DNA of 64,000 nt from Coix lacryma-jobi var. lacryma-jobi. Lineage: Eukaryota; Streptophyta; Magnoliopsida; Poales; Poaceae. Of the stretch, positions 1 through 10,611 are shown in pieces. A program made the translations under genes and the position numbers. Every line of letters starts with the position of its first letter. Positions within the stretch are counted from its first letter, which is position 1. Location: the NCBI GenBank assembly GCA_009763385.1, contig CM019824.1, forward strand, positions 105,852,660-105,916,659. Direction: 5' to 3'. Below the pieces are notes generated by a model. That model was not told where the DNA came from. It made no database searches and saw nothing but the letters and a program-made list of their open reading frames with translations.

Positions 1-3000
1 GGAGCTCCTCGAGCCAAATTGGTTGCGCCATTAGCTCCGTCTCGGATCTCCGATCACCATCGGCTCGCCATACGGGTCGCTACCACGCGGGGTCCCCGGA
101 ACGTCGCCACCAAGCTTCGGGCCGCCGCCATTTTCGCCGCCGCCGTCAACTTCCTATTCCCCGAGCACCTCCGACCTATCCGACGCGAGCACCAACCCTA
201 GGTGAGCCCCTGGTGCCGATGCTCGCGTCCTTTTGGTCTCTACCGCGTTGCCTTGGCCGCAACGCCGGCGCGCCGCCAGCCATGGCGTGGCCGAGCCGCC
301 ATGACCGCGGCCACCACCTCTCCGGCCGTCCCTAGCCCCGACCGAGCCCTTGGATCTGTTCGCGAAGAGTTGTAGAGAGCGTAGGTAGCCTCGGTTTGGT
401 TCCCTGGCCTCGCCGCCGGCGAATTTGGCCGGCGGTCAATGCTGCCGCGCCGCCGGGAACAGCGCGGCCGAGCCGCCATTGCCACAAGCGCTCCGTCTGC
501 GTTCACTCCCTGTCCAGTCCGAGCCCACCCACGTGTTCGCAAGTCGTAGGAGAGTGTCACGGTGGTGTCGGATTTGTCCCTGGCCTCGCCGCCGGTGAGA
601 ACGGTCGGCGGTCAACGCCGCCGTTGCGAGGTCACGCCCCGCACGCGAGCGCTGGTCGAGGCCGAGCCCGAGCCTGACCGCTGGTCTCCCCCTTGTTAGT
701 GACCGAGCCCGAGCCTGACCGCCGGAGTTCCCCGCACCACCCCGCGGTCCGCTCGTCTTGGTGAACCCCGAGCCAATCCAGCCATCGTCCGAGCCTCGAC
801 GCACCTCCCTGAAGCTCACCGGCCTGCTAGTTTGGTCTCTACGGTACCATCTCCGCCGCACCATCTCGCGCCGCCACTCCGTCCGCCGCCAAGCCGCCAT
901 GCGCGCCGTCGTGCTTCTTCCATTGCCCTAGAGCTCCGGCTGAGACCTTCTGTGAACGCGCGAGCCCGTGGCGACTCCGTTGGTAGCCTCGCCCTGGCTA
1001 AAGCCCTCGCCGGCGACGACTTGGGCGCTGTCGCCACCGACCATGCGCCTCGGTCACGGCCTGGACATGGCCGAGTCTCGGCTCCGACCGGGGCGTTGAC
1101 TCGGGTCCCCATCCGTCAATGACGTTGGACCAGATTCGGCCCAGTAAGTTAGGGTTCGCCCTTTTTCTTTTTCTAATTTTACATATGTGTACTGCAAATA
1201 GAAAAATGCATAAGTAATTAAATACTACTCCAAAAATTGTGAAACAAATTTTGTTGTGTTCCTGATGAGGTGCTCTACACAGGAAAAATATGAAACTTGG
1301 TGTTTGGATAGATTTTGATGGTGCTTTAAATTGGTCATTTAATTAATAAATGCACATTGAATAATTTTGATAGGGATATTTGATTTTCCAAAAATCATGA
1401 AACTATTTTTACTGTTGTTTGTGTTAGGTGAGGAAGCTCCACAAAAATTTTGAGGTCAGTTGGACAAAATAAAATTTCATCCTTAGTTTAAGCCTATTTA
1501 AATAATTAAATAATGTTTAAACCTTAAATCATTTCTGTAGGTCAAAATAATAATCCAAAAATTCTCAAATTTGTTTTGCAACCTTTATTTGCTGTAATCC
1601 ACCATCACGAGAAGTTTGGACTCCATTTGACAAACTTTAGTTAACCCAAATTTTCATATTTAATTATAAAATGGTAGTTAGTAAAGCCTGAGTTAACCAA
1701 TTAGATCATGCTGATTTTTGATTAGAGCAAATACATGGTTAAGCTCTGATGATCAACTTAAACATTTTAATAACCTTTGTTAAGTATAGCACTTAGTCAC
1801 TTAACCGCATAATATAATAGTAAAAGCTTAAACCTAAATCACTTTACTAATTGGTCTCTATTAATTAAGCTACTTAAATGATGGTTAAGATTTATGTTAG
1901 AGTTCACCTTGCTGTTCTAGTAATCTTTTTTTCATGATTTTTTCATGCAAAGAATTGGTTGGTTATATATGACTATGGTTTTTGATTAAGAGACACACTT
2001 GATCTCATTGGTGAATTGCATGGCTGCTGGATCAGTTTTTGTGAGGGGTTGTTTCCACTATGTAAATCATGTTTATGTAATGGGGTTAAATACCAAAGTT
2101 GTAGCTAACTTCTGTATCTAGCTTGTCCGAAGATTTCATGATTTTAGGCCTGTTAGACTAGGAGTTATGGATTTTATAAGGTTCAGGTCGAATCTGTCCT
2201 TCCTTCTGGACAGATTGGAGAAATGAGGTTATTGAGCTGTTTTAACTAGGAAATAACCTCTTGACCATAAAAAGAAAGTTGTATTAGATTTCTTGATCTT
2301 TCTAAATTGTTAAGGATCATATCTTTTAATGACCTAGAACTCCAGTTATAGCTGTTTGAAGTTGGATGATCAAATCTGTCCAGAATCTGGACAGGGATGT
2401 TTGCCCAAGTTGTTTGACCTAAATTGCTGTAGAATCAACTCAAGTTCATGATAATAAAAGTGTAGGTAATTAGATAAGCTTTCCGAAAAGTCTAGGTTCA
2501 TAGTTTGAAATATTTTGAAACTCCAGATATGGCTGTTCTTTGTGCAGTGTTGGAATCTGTCCAAATTCTGGATAGAACTTCTTCTTTGCACTGTTTGATC
2601 TTGTTAAGTTTAGAATCAACCTTCGATGTTAATAATAAGTTTGTAGACATTTATATAAGCTTTCCAAATTGTCCTTAACCACTATTTTTGGAGGTCTAGA
2701 ACTCTAGTTATGGATAAATCAAGTTGGTTTTGTTGGTTTGCAACTCTACCGTGTTGGAAAGTTGTACTCGACATTTCTTATCTTGTGTTAATTTTTGTTA
2801 TGCATTTGTTTGTCCTGCACCTTAGCAAGCATTGCATCATACTAAAGCATGCATCATTGTATACGTGTAGTTCATACGCGAGAGTCGATGGTCGTGTTGA
2901 GCAAGCTTCGGATCGAGGAGGTCCAGATGATCAAGCCTCTGGAGGAGAACTTCATCAGACAACCTTCTTCGGGAAGATTCAACTTCAAGTCTCTAAGGAA

Positions 3001-4454
3001 CTAACTTCTGTGGGTCTTTCGGAGATCCTAGTCTTCTCTGCAACACAGGCAAGCCCCGGTGCATACGCCCACTCTCTATTTTACAAATATTTTATTACAC
3101 TGTAGGTCTTGTGGAATGTGCATTAAGTAAGTAGGAGTTCAATGAAACCGTTGCTGCATGAATACCTTGATTTCCAGATAATCCCCTGATAATATCCTAG
3201 CAGTAGCGATAAGACGATTCCAAATGCTTAGCAATGCTTAGACCTCGGTAGAAGTCGATTGATGGTTTCATCGTTCGGGAGATATAGGTTTTAACTTTTC
3301 TCTCTTCGACTTTGTCTATGGGTCGTGAGAACCCCAATATGATGATAACTATTAAACTGAGACCGGGCGGGTAACTTGCACAGGAATGGAGTCCTGGTGT
3401 AGTGTTTCCGTCTGTGTCGCTTAGGACCCATCCGCTGTTGGCCCGTTGGATCGAGAACTATTTGTTAGTACTGGTCACATGCTACGGTAAGCCCTACTGT
3501 GGCTATGATCTTACTGGAACGGCGCACCCGCGCACTGGGAGAGCAGAGATGGCGGGAGTAGCGTGTACCCACCCTTCTCGGTCCCCTGTTGGACGGACTC
3601 AGCAAGGCCGTTGTAGGGCGGTGGTGTACTGTACTCCCGGGTGGCGCGGCTCCAGTCCGGTTTGAGCGGATCCACGGGACGGTTGATATATGCGAGTTTG
3701 GTCTCGCATATGTCGTGTGATAAGGAAGCCCCAGCTGGGTAGATCAAGCGGTTCGAATCGTCGTTTGCTCCACGAGAAAAGGAGACTCGTCCTCGCACCC
3801 ACAGCGTATTTTAATCAAGTGAAGATGATGGCAAGAAAAGTTTATCATGAGATGTGATGCTTAGACAAGTGTTTGATTTAGATAGGTACAAAGTGGATAC
3901 TACTTAATAACTTAATGCATCGCTAAAACTTGAAAATAGTATGAACTAGTAGAAAGCTTTTCTGCAAAGCCCTTCTCTTCTGCTAGCCCCACTACATCCC
4001 TTAAGCCAGCATGCCCTTGGAGTCTTTTTCTTAGTCGGGTAAGTCTTGTTGAGTACCCTCATGTACTCAGGGTTTGTTAATCCCCTGTTGCAGGTTTTAG
4101 CTTGTGGTGTCTTTCTGGATCATGTCTGTGGGCTCGATATGATCTGGTGGTTCTCTCTTCGACTTGGGTGCTCTACCTAAGTCAGGTTCTATAGTGCTGC
4201 TCTTCTTCTGCAATCCAAGTAAAGTTTATTTGAAATGTAACTTATTCATGCTTTGTAAAATTTTATCTTACCTTGCTTCCGCTCTCCGATGTTAATTTTT
4301 GTATCAACTGTTGTAATGTTGTGGTTATTTCACTCGCATTGAGGATGATCCTGTAACTCGTGTATAATTCGGGGTTCTCTCGGGGACAACCGACGGATCT
4401 TTCTAGTAACGTGGTACGCGTGCACAGTCATCAGAGCTCTGGGAGATGATGATG
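1..4454 (+). mobile_element. Partial long LTR, Tekay/Del-like Ty3/gypsy (tentative)
   Basis: No gene is supported here. Positions 1-1130 are very GC- and CpG-rich with repeated Pro/Arg-type wording in all frames. After 1140 the base composition switches abruptly to AT-rich non-coding DNA up to about 2700, followed by mixed sequence to about 4450. This layout (GC-rich block, a 'gttagggttcg' junction, AT-rich block with internal repeats, then a 3' part) is what I know from the several-kb LTRs of Tekay/Del chromoviruses in grasses. No TG or CA terminus, primer site or second LTR copy is visible, and the left end lies outside the window. Open frames in the GC-rich part overlap on both strands and show no domain, so I treat them as composition artefacts. 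Confidence 0.4.
2150..2715. repeat. Three degenerate ~180-bp tandem units inside the long LTR
   Basis: The phrase 'aatctgtcc' followed by a 'tctgga(c/t)ag' half recurs near 2190, 2370 and 2552. A second phrase, 'gaactc(c/t)agttat', recurs near 2338, 2516 (as 'aaactccagatat') and 2699. The spacing gives units of roughly 180 bp. Each unit carries a short inverted pair (ctgtcc / ggacag). The units have diverged strongly, so this is an old internal duplication of the LTR. Confidence 0.55.
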
Positions 4455-4763
4455 TGTGCAGGTGGGCCACATTGCCGGGACGTTCTGCTACAAGGGTCCC
4501 ATGGTGCCCGACCTCCTGGTGTCTTCTGGTGTCCTCTGGAGTCTTCTAGAATATTCCTGACGTGCCGGTTGCGTTATCTCGCGTCGATTTCCTTCTAGGT
4601 GAAGCAGTTAGTGTTGGTTTCCTAGTTTAGTCCCTACAGAATCATAATTCACCAAAACTCGTGGAATTTGTCAATTAAAACCCTAAACCTTTGTTGGTGA
4701 TTGAATTCATGCCCTTTTCATATTTATTTATCCTTTAATTTTAATAGATAACCAGTGTCAACA
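4455..4763 (-). repeat. Terminal (U3) fragment of an Athila-type LTR
   Basis: The stretch around 4515-4565 ('gtcttctgg...cttctagaat') and 4650-4763 ('aaaactcgtggaa', ending 'gtcaaca') follows the same order of phrases as the U3 ends of the LTRs at 55125-56581 and 61508-62962. It ends in CA immediately before Tat integrase sequence begins, so it looks like the end of an LTR inserted into element A1. Its other end is lost into the long LTR to the left and the boundary there is approximate. Confidence 0.5.
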
Positions 4764-5880
4764 TCCATCATAAGATGCTTATATTCATCGGCTTTCAAAT
4801 TATTCTATTGTGACACCCTCCTGGATCCTATGTTGATTTCCCAAGGTAACACAGCCTCATGTCCATAAGCCAACTCATAAGGAACATTTGGTTGATCCAT
4901 GGCAAGCCATTCTATAAGACCATAATGTCTCGCTGAGTATTGAATGCCACTTCTTTGGATGTTCTCTAACCTTCTTCTTAATAATCTTGATTAAAATCTG
5001 GTTAGGAGCCTCAGCTTGTCCATTGGCTTGGAGATGAATTAATCAGTTTGAAACCTGTGCTAGTAGCAAAATCCTCAAACTCCTTTGATGTAAATATCTT
5101 TCCTTGATCTGTAGTGATGGTCTGAGGACACCAACCTGTAAATGATATGTTCCTTGATAAACTCAATTACAGTAGCCGATGAAGCTTCTTTCAAAGGAAT
5201 AGCTTCAACCCATTTGGTAAAATAATCAGTTGCCACTAACACGAACTTGTGTCCCTTGCTTGATGATCGAAATATTTGGCCAATCAGATCTATTCCCCAT
5301 CCTCTAAATGGTTTGATAAACTCAATTACAGTAGCCGATGAAGCTTCTTTCAAAGGAATAGCTTCAACCCATTTGGTAAAATAATCAGTTGCCACTAACA
5401 CGAACTTGTGTCCCTTGCTTGATGATGGAAATATTTGGCCAATCAGATCTATTCCCCATCCTCTAAATGGTCATTGTTTTGTAATTGGATTCATAGCCGG
5501 TGCTGGAGATGTTTGAATATTACCAAATCTCTGGCATTCTTTACACCTTTTATAATACTTAAAGCAATCTTCTAGCATAGTCAGCCAAAAATATCATGCT
5601 CTTCTAATCACCCACTTCATTTTATGAGCAGATTGATGTGCACCACAAACTCCTTCATGGATTTCTCCCATCAAGACCTTGGCCTCTTCTTGATTGATAC
5701 ACTTAAAGAGTACACCATTGACTGTTTTATGATAAAGTTGATCATCAAGAAGGACAAACTATGAAGCTTTATACCTTAGCTTCCTGGATACTTGCCGTGA
5801 TGGATCTTTCAAATATTCAATAATCTCAATTGTCCAATCATTATTATCAGTAAGCTCATCGGGTAATATATCAACGATTT
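4764..5880 (-). pseudogene. Integrase of Tat element A1 (broken)
   Basis: Minus-strand integrase core fragments: GWGIDLIGQI with the first catalytic Asp, TDYFTKWVEA, and PQTITTDQGKIF with the second Asp. The C-terminal part resembles the integrase of element A, ending in a KADEYKHLMMD-like phrase near 4770. The zinc-binding region lies around 5590-5690. Several frameshifts and stops are present, and a 159-bp in-frame tandem duplication (5154-5471) repeats the first catalytic Asp segment. No active integrase could be made. The 3' end of the domain is cut off by an LTR fragment. Confidence 0.8.
5154..5471 (-). repeat. 159-bp in-frame tandem duplication within integrase
   Basis: Positions 5154-5312 and 5313-5471 are the same sequence; the one difference I see is tgatgatCgaaa versus tgatgatGgaaa. 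The length of 159 bp equals 53 codons, so the reading frame is kept, and the segment GWGIDLIGQI to ATVIEFIK is encoded twice. Element A has this region once. Confidence 0.9.
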
Positions 5881-6480
5881 GCCGATATCCAGAAGCACTT
5901 TGGGCTAGTCGATTAGCCTTGATTCTGACACCTAGCAATATGCTTAATGACAATACAGGAGAAATTATTAAGTAGCTCAAGACACTTCTCATAATGTTTC
6001 TTCAAAACATCATCTTTGCATTTATATAGGTCGAGCAATTGATTAATTACCATTGAGAATCACCCAAAATTTCAACAACCTCGTCCTTTACCTCATCGAG
6101 AAGTTGAAGTCCTTTGAGAACAGCTTCATACTCAGCTTGATTATTGGTAGAGGTTGGATCAATAGGAAAAGCATACTCGAAACTTGCCCCTTGTGGAGAA
6201 ACAAGGACAATACCAATACCTCCACCTTGTTTATAGTTAGATCCATCAAAGAACAAAGCCCAAGGAGTAAAATCCAACGTTTTAATTTCCTTCCCATGAT
6301 GATGAGTGATTAAATCAGCTATTACCTGACCTTTAACCGCTTTAGCCGATAAATACCTCAAGTCAAATTCTGATAATGCAAGAATCCACTTGCCAATTCT
6401 TCCATTTAGAATAGACATATATAACATGTGCTTTTTCATGTCAAACTTTGACACCACCATGCACTCAGAGGATAATAAAT
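5881..6480 (-). pseudogene. Archaeal-type RNase H domain of Tat element A1
   Basis: The minus frame from 6460 to 6047 reads continuously through WILALSEFDL, KAVKGQVIADL, then PWALFFDGSN (first catalytic Asp), GIGIVLVSPQG and NNQAEYEAVLKGLQLL (catalytic Glu), ending at EILGDSQ (third acidic residue). It then goes out of frame, with further homology to about 5880 (LAQSASGYRQIVDILPDE). This second RNase H of the Tat lineage normally lies between the retroviral RNase H and integrase, as here. The stop after GDSQW and the following shift mark it as a pseudogene. Confidence 0.82.
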
Positions 6481-7079
6481 AATGTTAGAGTTCAGTGCAT
6501 GAAAAGTATGAGCACAAGCATAAGTTTTCAATAGGAGAATATCTTGTCTCTGGATCCAGTAGTCTTCTGCTTAGATAAAACAAGACTCTCTCCTTTCCTT
6601 CAAATTCTAGCATTAAGGCCGATCCAATAGTATGATCATCGGCCGCTATGTACAACTTAAAAGGTTTGTTCTTCTCTTCTGAGGAATTAAAACTTGTGGA
6701 GACTTCATATACTCTTTAATTTCCTCAAATGCTTTCTATTGTTCGTTACCCCATTTAAACTCTTGGTCATCTTTCAATTTAATAGAATTGAGAACGGCAA
6801 AATCCTAGCCGATAAATTTAATATAAACCTCCTGATGAAATTGATTTTGCCAATTAGGGATTGTAACTGAGTTTTTGTAGTTTGCAGTACAGCTTTTTCA
6901 ATTGCATTGTAACTTTTTGGACCAACCTCAATCCCTTTTTCATGTACCATAAAACCCAAGAACTGTCCAGCCAATACTCCAAATGCGCATTTGTGAGGAT
7001 TCATCCTTAATCCATGCTTTCTTGCACATTCCAGAGTATCTCTGAGGTCTTTAAGATGCTCCGGATATCCCGTGGATTT
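6481..7079 (-). pseudogene. RT C-terminal part and RNase H of Tat element A1
   Basis: The minus frame from 7079 downward encodes GYPEHLKDLRDTLECARKHG and LRMNPHKCAFGV, which is the thumb/connection part of a gypsy RT directly following the YIDD box. The YIDD box itself lies across the inserted LTR at about 9233-9245. GFMVHEKGIEVGPKS follows, then sequence decaying into RNase H up to about 6480. Multiple frameshifts and stops are present. Confidence 0.8.
7075..7079. other. Target site duplication, left (GATTT)
   Basis: GATTT directly before the solo LTR is repeated exactly at 9223-9227 directly after it. Confidence 0.9.
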
Positions 7080-7457
7080 TGCGGATACATGGGTGTATGC
7101 CGAGTCTCTGAGTGATGAGTGATTGTCAACTGGGATAATGCGCATGTTCTTTGGCTTGTGTTGTGCAGGTGTCGAGCACGGATACAGTGATCAAAGGCAA
7201 GGTGAAGGTCAAGTACAGACGTGCCGTGCCGATGGACCGAGAGTGGCGAAGGGCGGACGTGAGGCTTGGACTGAGGGACCGGTGGCCCGACGATCAACTG
7301 TGGTGGCTGACAGCCTGGGACAGCGACGAGCGAAGACTTGCGGGCACGGTGTTGCCTGGTCGAGGACCTGGGGACACGTGTCGATCGACGGGGTGCACGG
7401 GCGGTGCATCCCCTCTATGGCTCGGTTTGGTGGTTGAGACATAGAAAAACCACTGAG

Positions 7458-7720
7458 TGGACGGTTTCCAGGTTTGGGCCTCAAAACCTGGGCGCTGATG
7501 GTTTCCGTGTTTGGGCCACAAAACTCGGGCTGAGGACGGTTTCCAGGTTTGGGCCTCAAAACCTAGGTGCTGCTGGTTTGCTGAGTTTGGGCCCAAAACT
7601 CAGGTGTGGGACGGCTAGTTTCCCGGTTTGGGGCCTCAAAACCGGGGGTTGGTCGTGAAGGCTGGTTTCCCTGTTTGGGACACAAAACCGGGGGTGCGAC
7701 GTCCGGGAAAGGACAAGCAG
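7458..7720. repeat. Tandem hairpin-forming units in LTR U3
   Basis: About six units of 38-46 bp follow each other. Each contains a 'gtttccaggtttgggcc' arm and a 'tcaaaacctgg' arm that can fold back on one another. Arms co-vary between units: ccaggttt pairs with aaacctgg, and ccggttt pairs with aaaccgg. The same array recurs in both LTRs of E (11935-12185, 36250-36500). Confidence 0.75.
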
Positions 7721-8477
7721 AGCGTGGCGGCACGTGGCGGCGATCGGTGAGGTTGCGTCGAGGCAACGCTACCAGTTGTGCGAGCGTGGCCGTCGGATCA
7801 TCACCTACCATGAGTTGGTCCAGAATAACCCTAGGGTTTAGCTGGTTCGCTCTGTAATTAGAGAGGGGTAGAGTAGGAATTAGAATTAGGATAAGTAGAG
7901 GGAGACACCCTCCTCCCATTCTATCTCAGTCATTTGCTCTTTGCTTCTAGGGTTTCCTGCTCTCCCAATCCCCTGCTGTAGCTATTGAGATCCGCAGAGA
8001 ACCATACCTCTGTGTACTGGAGATTTTGAGGAAGTGAGACCGTAATTTCACTGTTGTAGCGTGTGGTAGCCACACGGTTGCAGATCGATGACTTGATTCG
8101 CGTTTTGTTCATGTTCTTCGCGTTCTTCGTTTCTCCACGATTTTCCCGTCACTCGATCTCCCTCTCTACTGCGTTTTTGCGAAATCCCTTTGAATCAACT
8201 TGTTCTTTATAGTGAGGAGATCATTTCCACCGAAGGAATTTATCTAACTCCTCACGAGCAAGTAGATCGGGTTCATTTCATTTTCGTGGCGCTTTTTCGT
8301 TCATACTCCTCCCCTTTCGATTTCCCGTTGATTGAATCGATTTGAGCGGATGATTTCTTGGGGATAGTCTCCTAACTACCTTGTGATCATCCTCTCCTAG
8401 TTTGGGAATGTGGGATTGAGTTTTGATTCGGATTTGGGAAGAGTTGTGTGAGGGGCGACCGAAATCGCCCTCACTGG

Positions 8478-8815
8478 AGGTCGCGGACAGTCCGCCGTTC
8501 CTCTCGCGGACAGTCCGCGCGTCGGGGACTTGGCCAGACCAGTGGCCGCGAGTGCTTGTTGTTTGGGTCTCGGTTGACCGGCGGACAGTCCGCCGGTATA
8601 AACCGCGGACAGTCCGGGACTGTCCAGGGGACTTTCAGAACCAGTGCGTGTTTGCATTTTTGACCGGCGGACAGTCCGCCGTAGGAACTCGCGGACAGTC
8701 CGGGAGTCGTCCAGGGACTGTTCAGCAACCTTGCTGCTTCGTTCAGTTGGCCGGCGGATAGTCCGCCATCCCCTCGCGGACAGTCCACAGTAGGGCCGGA
8801 CAGTCCGGGATCCTG
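8478..8815. repeat. Repeated palindrome GCGGACAGTCCGC in the solo LTR
   Basis: Roughly ten copies of the palindromic core GGACAGTCC or close variants lie in 8478-8815, in a higher-order pattern of about 110-130 bp (a GGCGGACAGTCCGCC copy, then a GCGGACAGTCC copy, then a GTCCAGG tail). The other LTR copies have, at the comparable place, a different repeated word (AGCGTCCGATG; see 9950-10200, 10885-11165, 35208-35480). Confidence 0.8.
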
Positions 8816-9222
8816 CTGAGTGTTGCATTTTAGTGCGTTTGCTCTACCGGCTTCTTCGCTTGGTTTTCGGACTTCTCGTTTGGCCCTAGAGTTGATCAAG
8901 GAACCTCTCTAGGTATCTTTGCTACTAGTTAGCATGAGTATTTGAGAGTTTCTCAACGTAGCCATCTATCTACGTTCGGGACTTGATTTTTGAGGGTTGA
9001 ACTTGCTCCGGAGCTTTTGGCGTTTGGTTTGCTATCGCTTTGTGGTGCCTCGCTGTGATCCTAGGGATCATCCACCCTCTTCCAAGGGTCGTGGGCATCA
9101 TGGTTTCGATCGAAGCTTTCGGGGGTTGATTTTGGGGACAAAAGGCCAAAGTTTCGAAAGAAATTTTTGTGCTCCCATTCACCCCCCTCTGGTTGCCTTG
9201 CTATTGCATTCTCGGTCCTTCA

Positions 9223-9682
9223 GATTTCACAACCACATCATCAATGTAGATTTCTACAATTTTGCCGATCAACTCATGAAATATTTAATTCATAGCTCTT
9301 TGATAAGTTGCACCGACATTTTCAAGTCCAAAAGTCATGACTACCCACTCATATAAGCCCAAAGCACTTGGACACCTAAATGCAGTTTTATGTATGTCTT
9401 CTTCTGCCATACAAAATTGGTTATAACCAGCATTACCATCCATAAAACTAATTACCTTATGGCCTGCTGCAGCATCGATCAACATGTCTGCTACTGGCAT
9501 CGGGTAGCCATCCATCGGAGTAGCTTTATTCAAATCCCTGAAGTCAATGAAAACTCTCATCTTCCCATTTTTTCTTGTATACAGGGACTATATTGGAGAT
9601 CCATTCGGCATATCTACATTGCCAAATCAAAATTAGCTTCATAAAGCTGAGTGATTTCTATTTTTACATCAGCCATGGCCTC
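9223..9682 (-). pseudogene. Reverse transcriptase core of Tat element A1
   Basis: Starting with the duplicated GATTT, the minus strand encodes the YIDD box region (IYIDDVVVK at about 9227-9250) and, upstream of it, VFIDFRDLNKATP, YPMPVADMLI, VISFMDGNAGYNQF, TAFRCP and VMTFGLENVGATYQRAMN. These are RT blocks of a gypsy element in the right order. The frame is open from 9560 to 9285 and then shifts. Upstream of 9560 the sequence is frameshifted and ends at the copia LTR fragment at 9683. Confidence 0.85.
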
Positions 9683-10611
9683 TGAAGGACCAAATTGGCG
9701 ACCAGAGGCGGGGGGGGGGTGTGAATGGGAGCCTCAAATTTCTTCTGTATAAATAGGTGGCCCTTGTCTCGGAAAATCACCCTAAAAGCAACACATAGAC
9801 TTTCTAGTATCCACGACTCTAGAAGTAGGGTGGATGCTTCCTAGAAGCATAGCGAGATACTACGCAACCCAAGAAGTCCAACGCAAAAGCAGAAAATCAA
9901 ATCCGAAGTTGGACAAACGAACTGCGGATGAAACAGTGAACAAATCACTTAATCGGACGCTGGCAGCGTCTGATGCCTGACTGGCGGATGCATCCGATGT
10001 GAATAGGACTGTTCTGAAATGACCTTACTGCATAGCCATCGGACACTGCTACAGTGAAAGATCAGCGTCTGATGCCAGCGTCTGATGAAGGGCAGGAGCG
10101 TCCGATGTGAAAACGAGCGTCCGATGCTCACGCGAAAAGCAGTTCTTTGACACGTGTCACGGGACCGTCCGATGCTCCCGTGCTCAGCGTCCGATGCCTC
10201 CGAAAACTGTGCAGTTCTTCGGCGATTCAACCTGATCTCCCTCAAATCAAAATCTCTAGGGCCAAGACTCGATCTGAGGGGTACAAGGATGTTAGTGAGC
10301 TACTCCTAGGAGATCGTGGCTCGAACCTAGCTCCTAATCGGAGAATCGAAGAGAATCGGGGCAAAGGAGAAGAAAACCGATACAAAAACAAAAGTCGTTC
10401 GATCTGTGTGCTTGTTAGGTTTGGGGGTAATTCCTTCGGTGTAAAGATGCGCCTCACGATCAAGAACAAATTGATTCAAACAGAATCGCAAAACACCTCT
10501 TGGAGAGGGAGAATGAAGCAAATCTCCGGGAAGGGAAAAACCGAAACGCGAAGAAGACAAAGGAAAGAACGCAAATCTCCGGGAAGGGAAAAGCTGCAAG
10601 GATAGGGAGAG
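9683..10611 (-). repeat. Truncated LTR of the Maximus/SIRE-type family
   Basis: Begins TGAAGGACCAAATTGG with a ten-G tract (9710-9719), like the U5 ends of the LTRs at 10612 and 34938. It carries the AGCGTCCGATG-type repeats around 9950-10200. It stops at 10611 where a fresh LTR start (TGAAGGACCG) follows directly. The U3 half is missing. It may be an older insertion into which E inserted, or a recombination product. Confidence 0.8.

Larger units (their letters stand above)
7080..9222 (+). mobile_element. Solo LTR of the Maximus/SIRE-type copia family
   Basis: A 2,143-bp unit beginning TGCGGATACATGGG and ending TCGGTCCTTCA is flanked by the 5-bp duplication GATTT. Its ends match, in reverse orientation, the LTRs at 10612-12513 and 34938-36870, so it belongs to the same family. 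No internal region remains, so it is a solo LTR left by recombination between the two LTRs of a full element. It sits in the RT of A1, a few codons after the YIDD box. From about 7090 to 7850 it shares phrases with the other copies; the part from 8400 on differs (see 8478-8815). Confidence 0.92.
4764..9682 (-). mobile_element. Tat-lineage Ty3/gypsy pol remnant (element A1)
   Basis: On the minus strand the order is reverse transcriptase (9682-9223 and 7079-6770), RNase H, archaeal-type RNase H (6470-5880) and integrase (5880-4764). Two RNase H-like domains between RT and integrase is the hallmark of the Tat lineage (Retand/Ogre/Grande). A1 is clearly homologous to element A at 41709-64000. Neither LTR, nor gag, nor protease remains. 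A solo copia LTR (7080-9222) interrupts it, and copia LTR sequence replaces it from 9683 on. Confidence 0.85.

Noticed and set aside
240..1122. Several overlapping long open frames on both strands in the GC-rich start of the window
   Set aside because: They overlap in opposite directions, are Arg/Pro/Ala-rich with no domain, and follow from high GC content without stop codons. They are better explained as part of a long LTR.
3690..3780. tRNA-like words (AGCTGGGTAGA and GGTTCGAATC) in the long LTR
   Set aside because: No matching acceptor or anticodon stems can be drawn around them and the distances are wrong for a tRNA.
8397..8899. Open frames of 110-140 codons in the solo LTR
   Set aside because: They arise from the repeated GGACAGTCC words, overlap on both strands and show only repeat-encoded peptides.
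10607..10611. GAGAG as target duplication of E
   Set aside because: The right side of E (36871) reads TTGGC and the last bases of that LTR are missing, so no duplication can be claimed.
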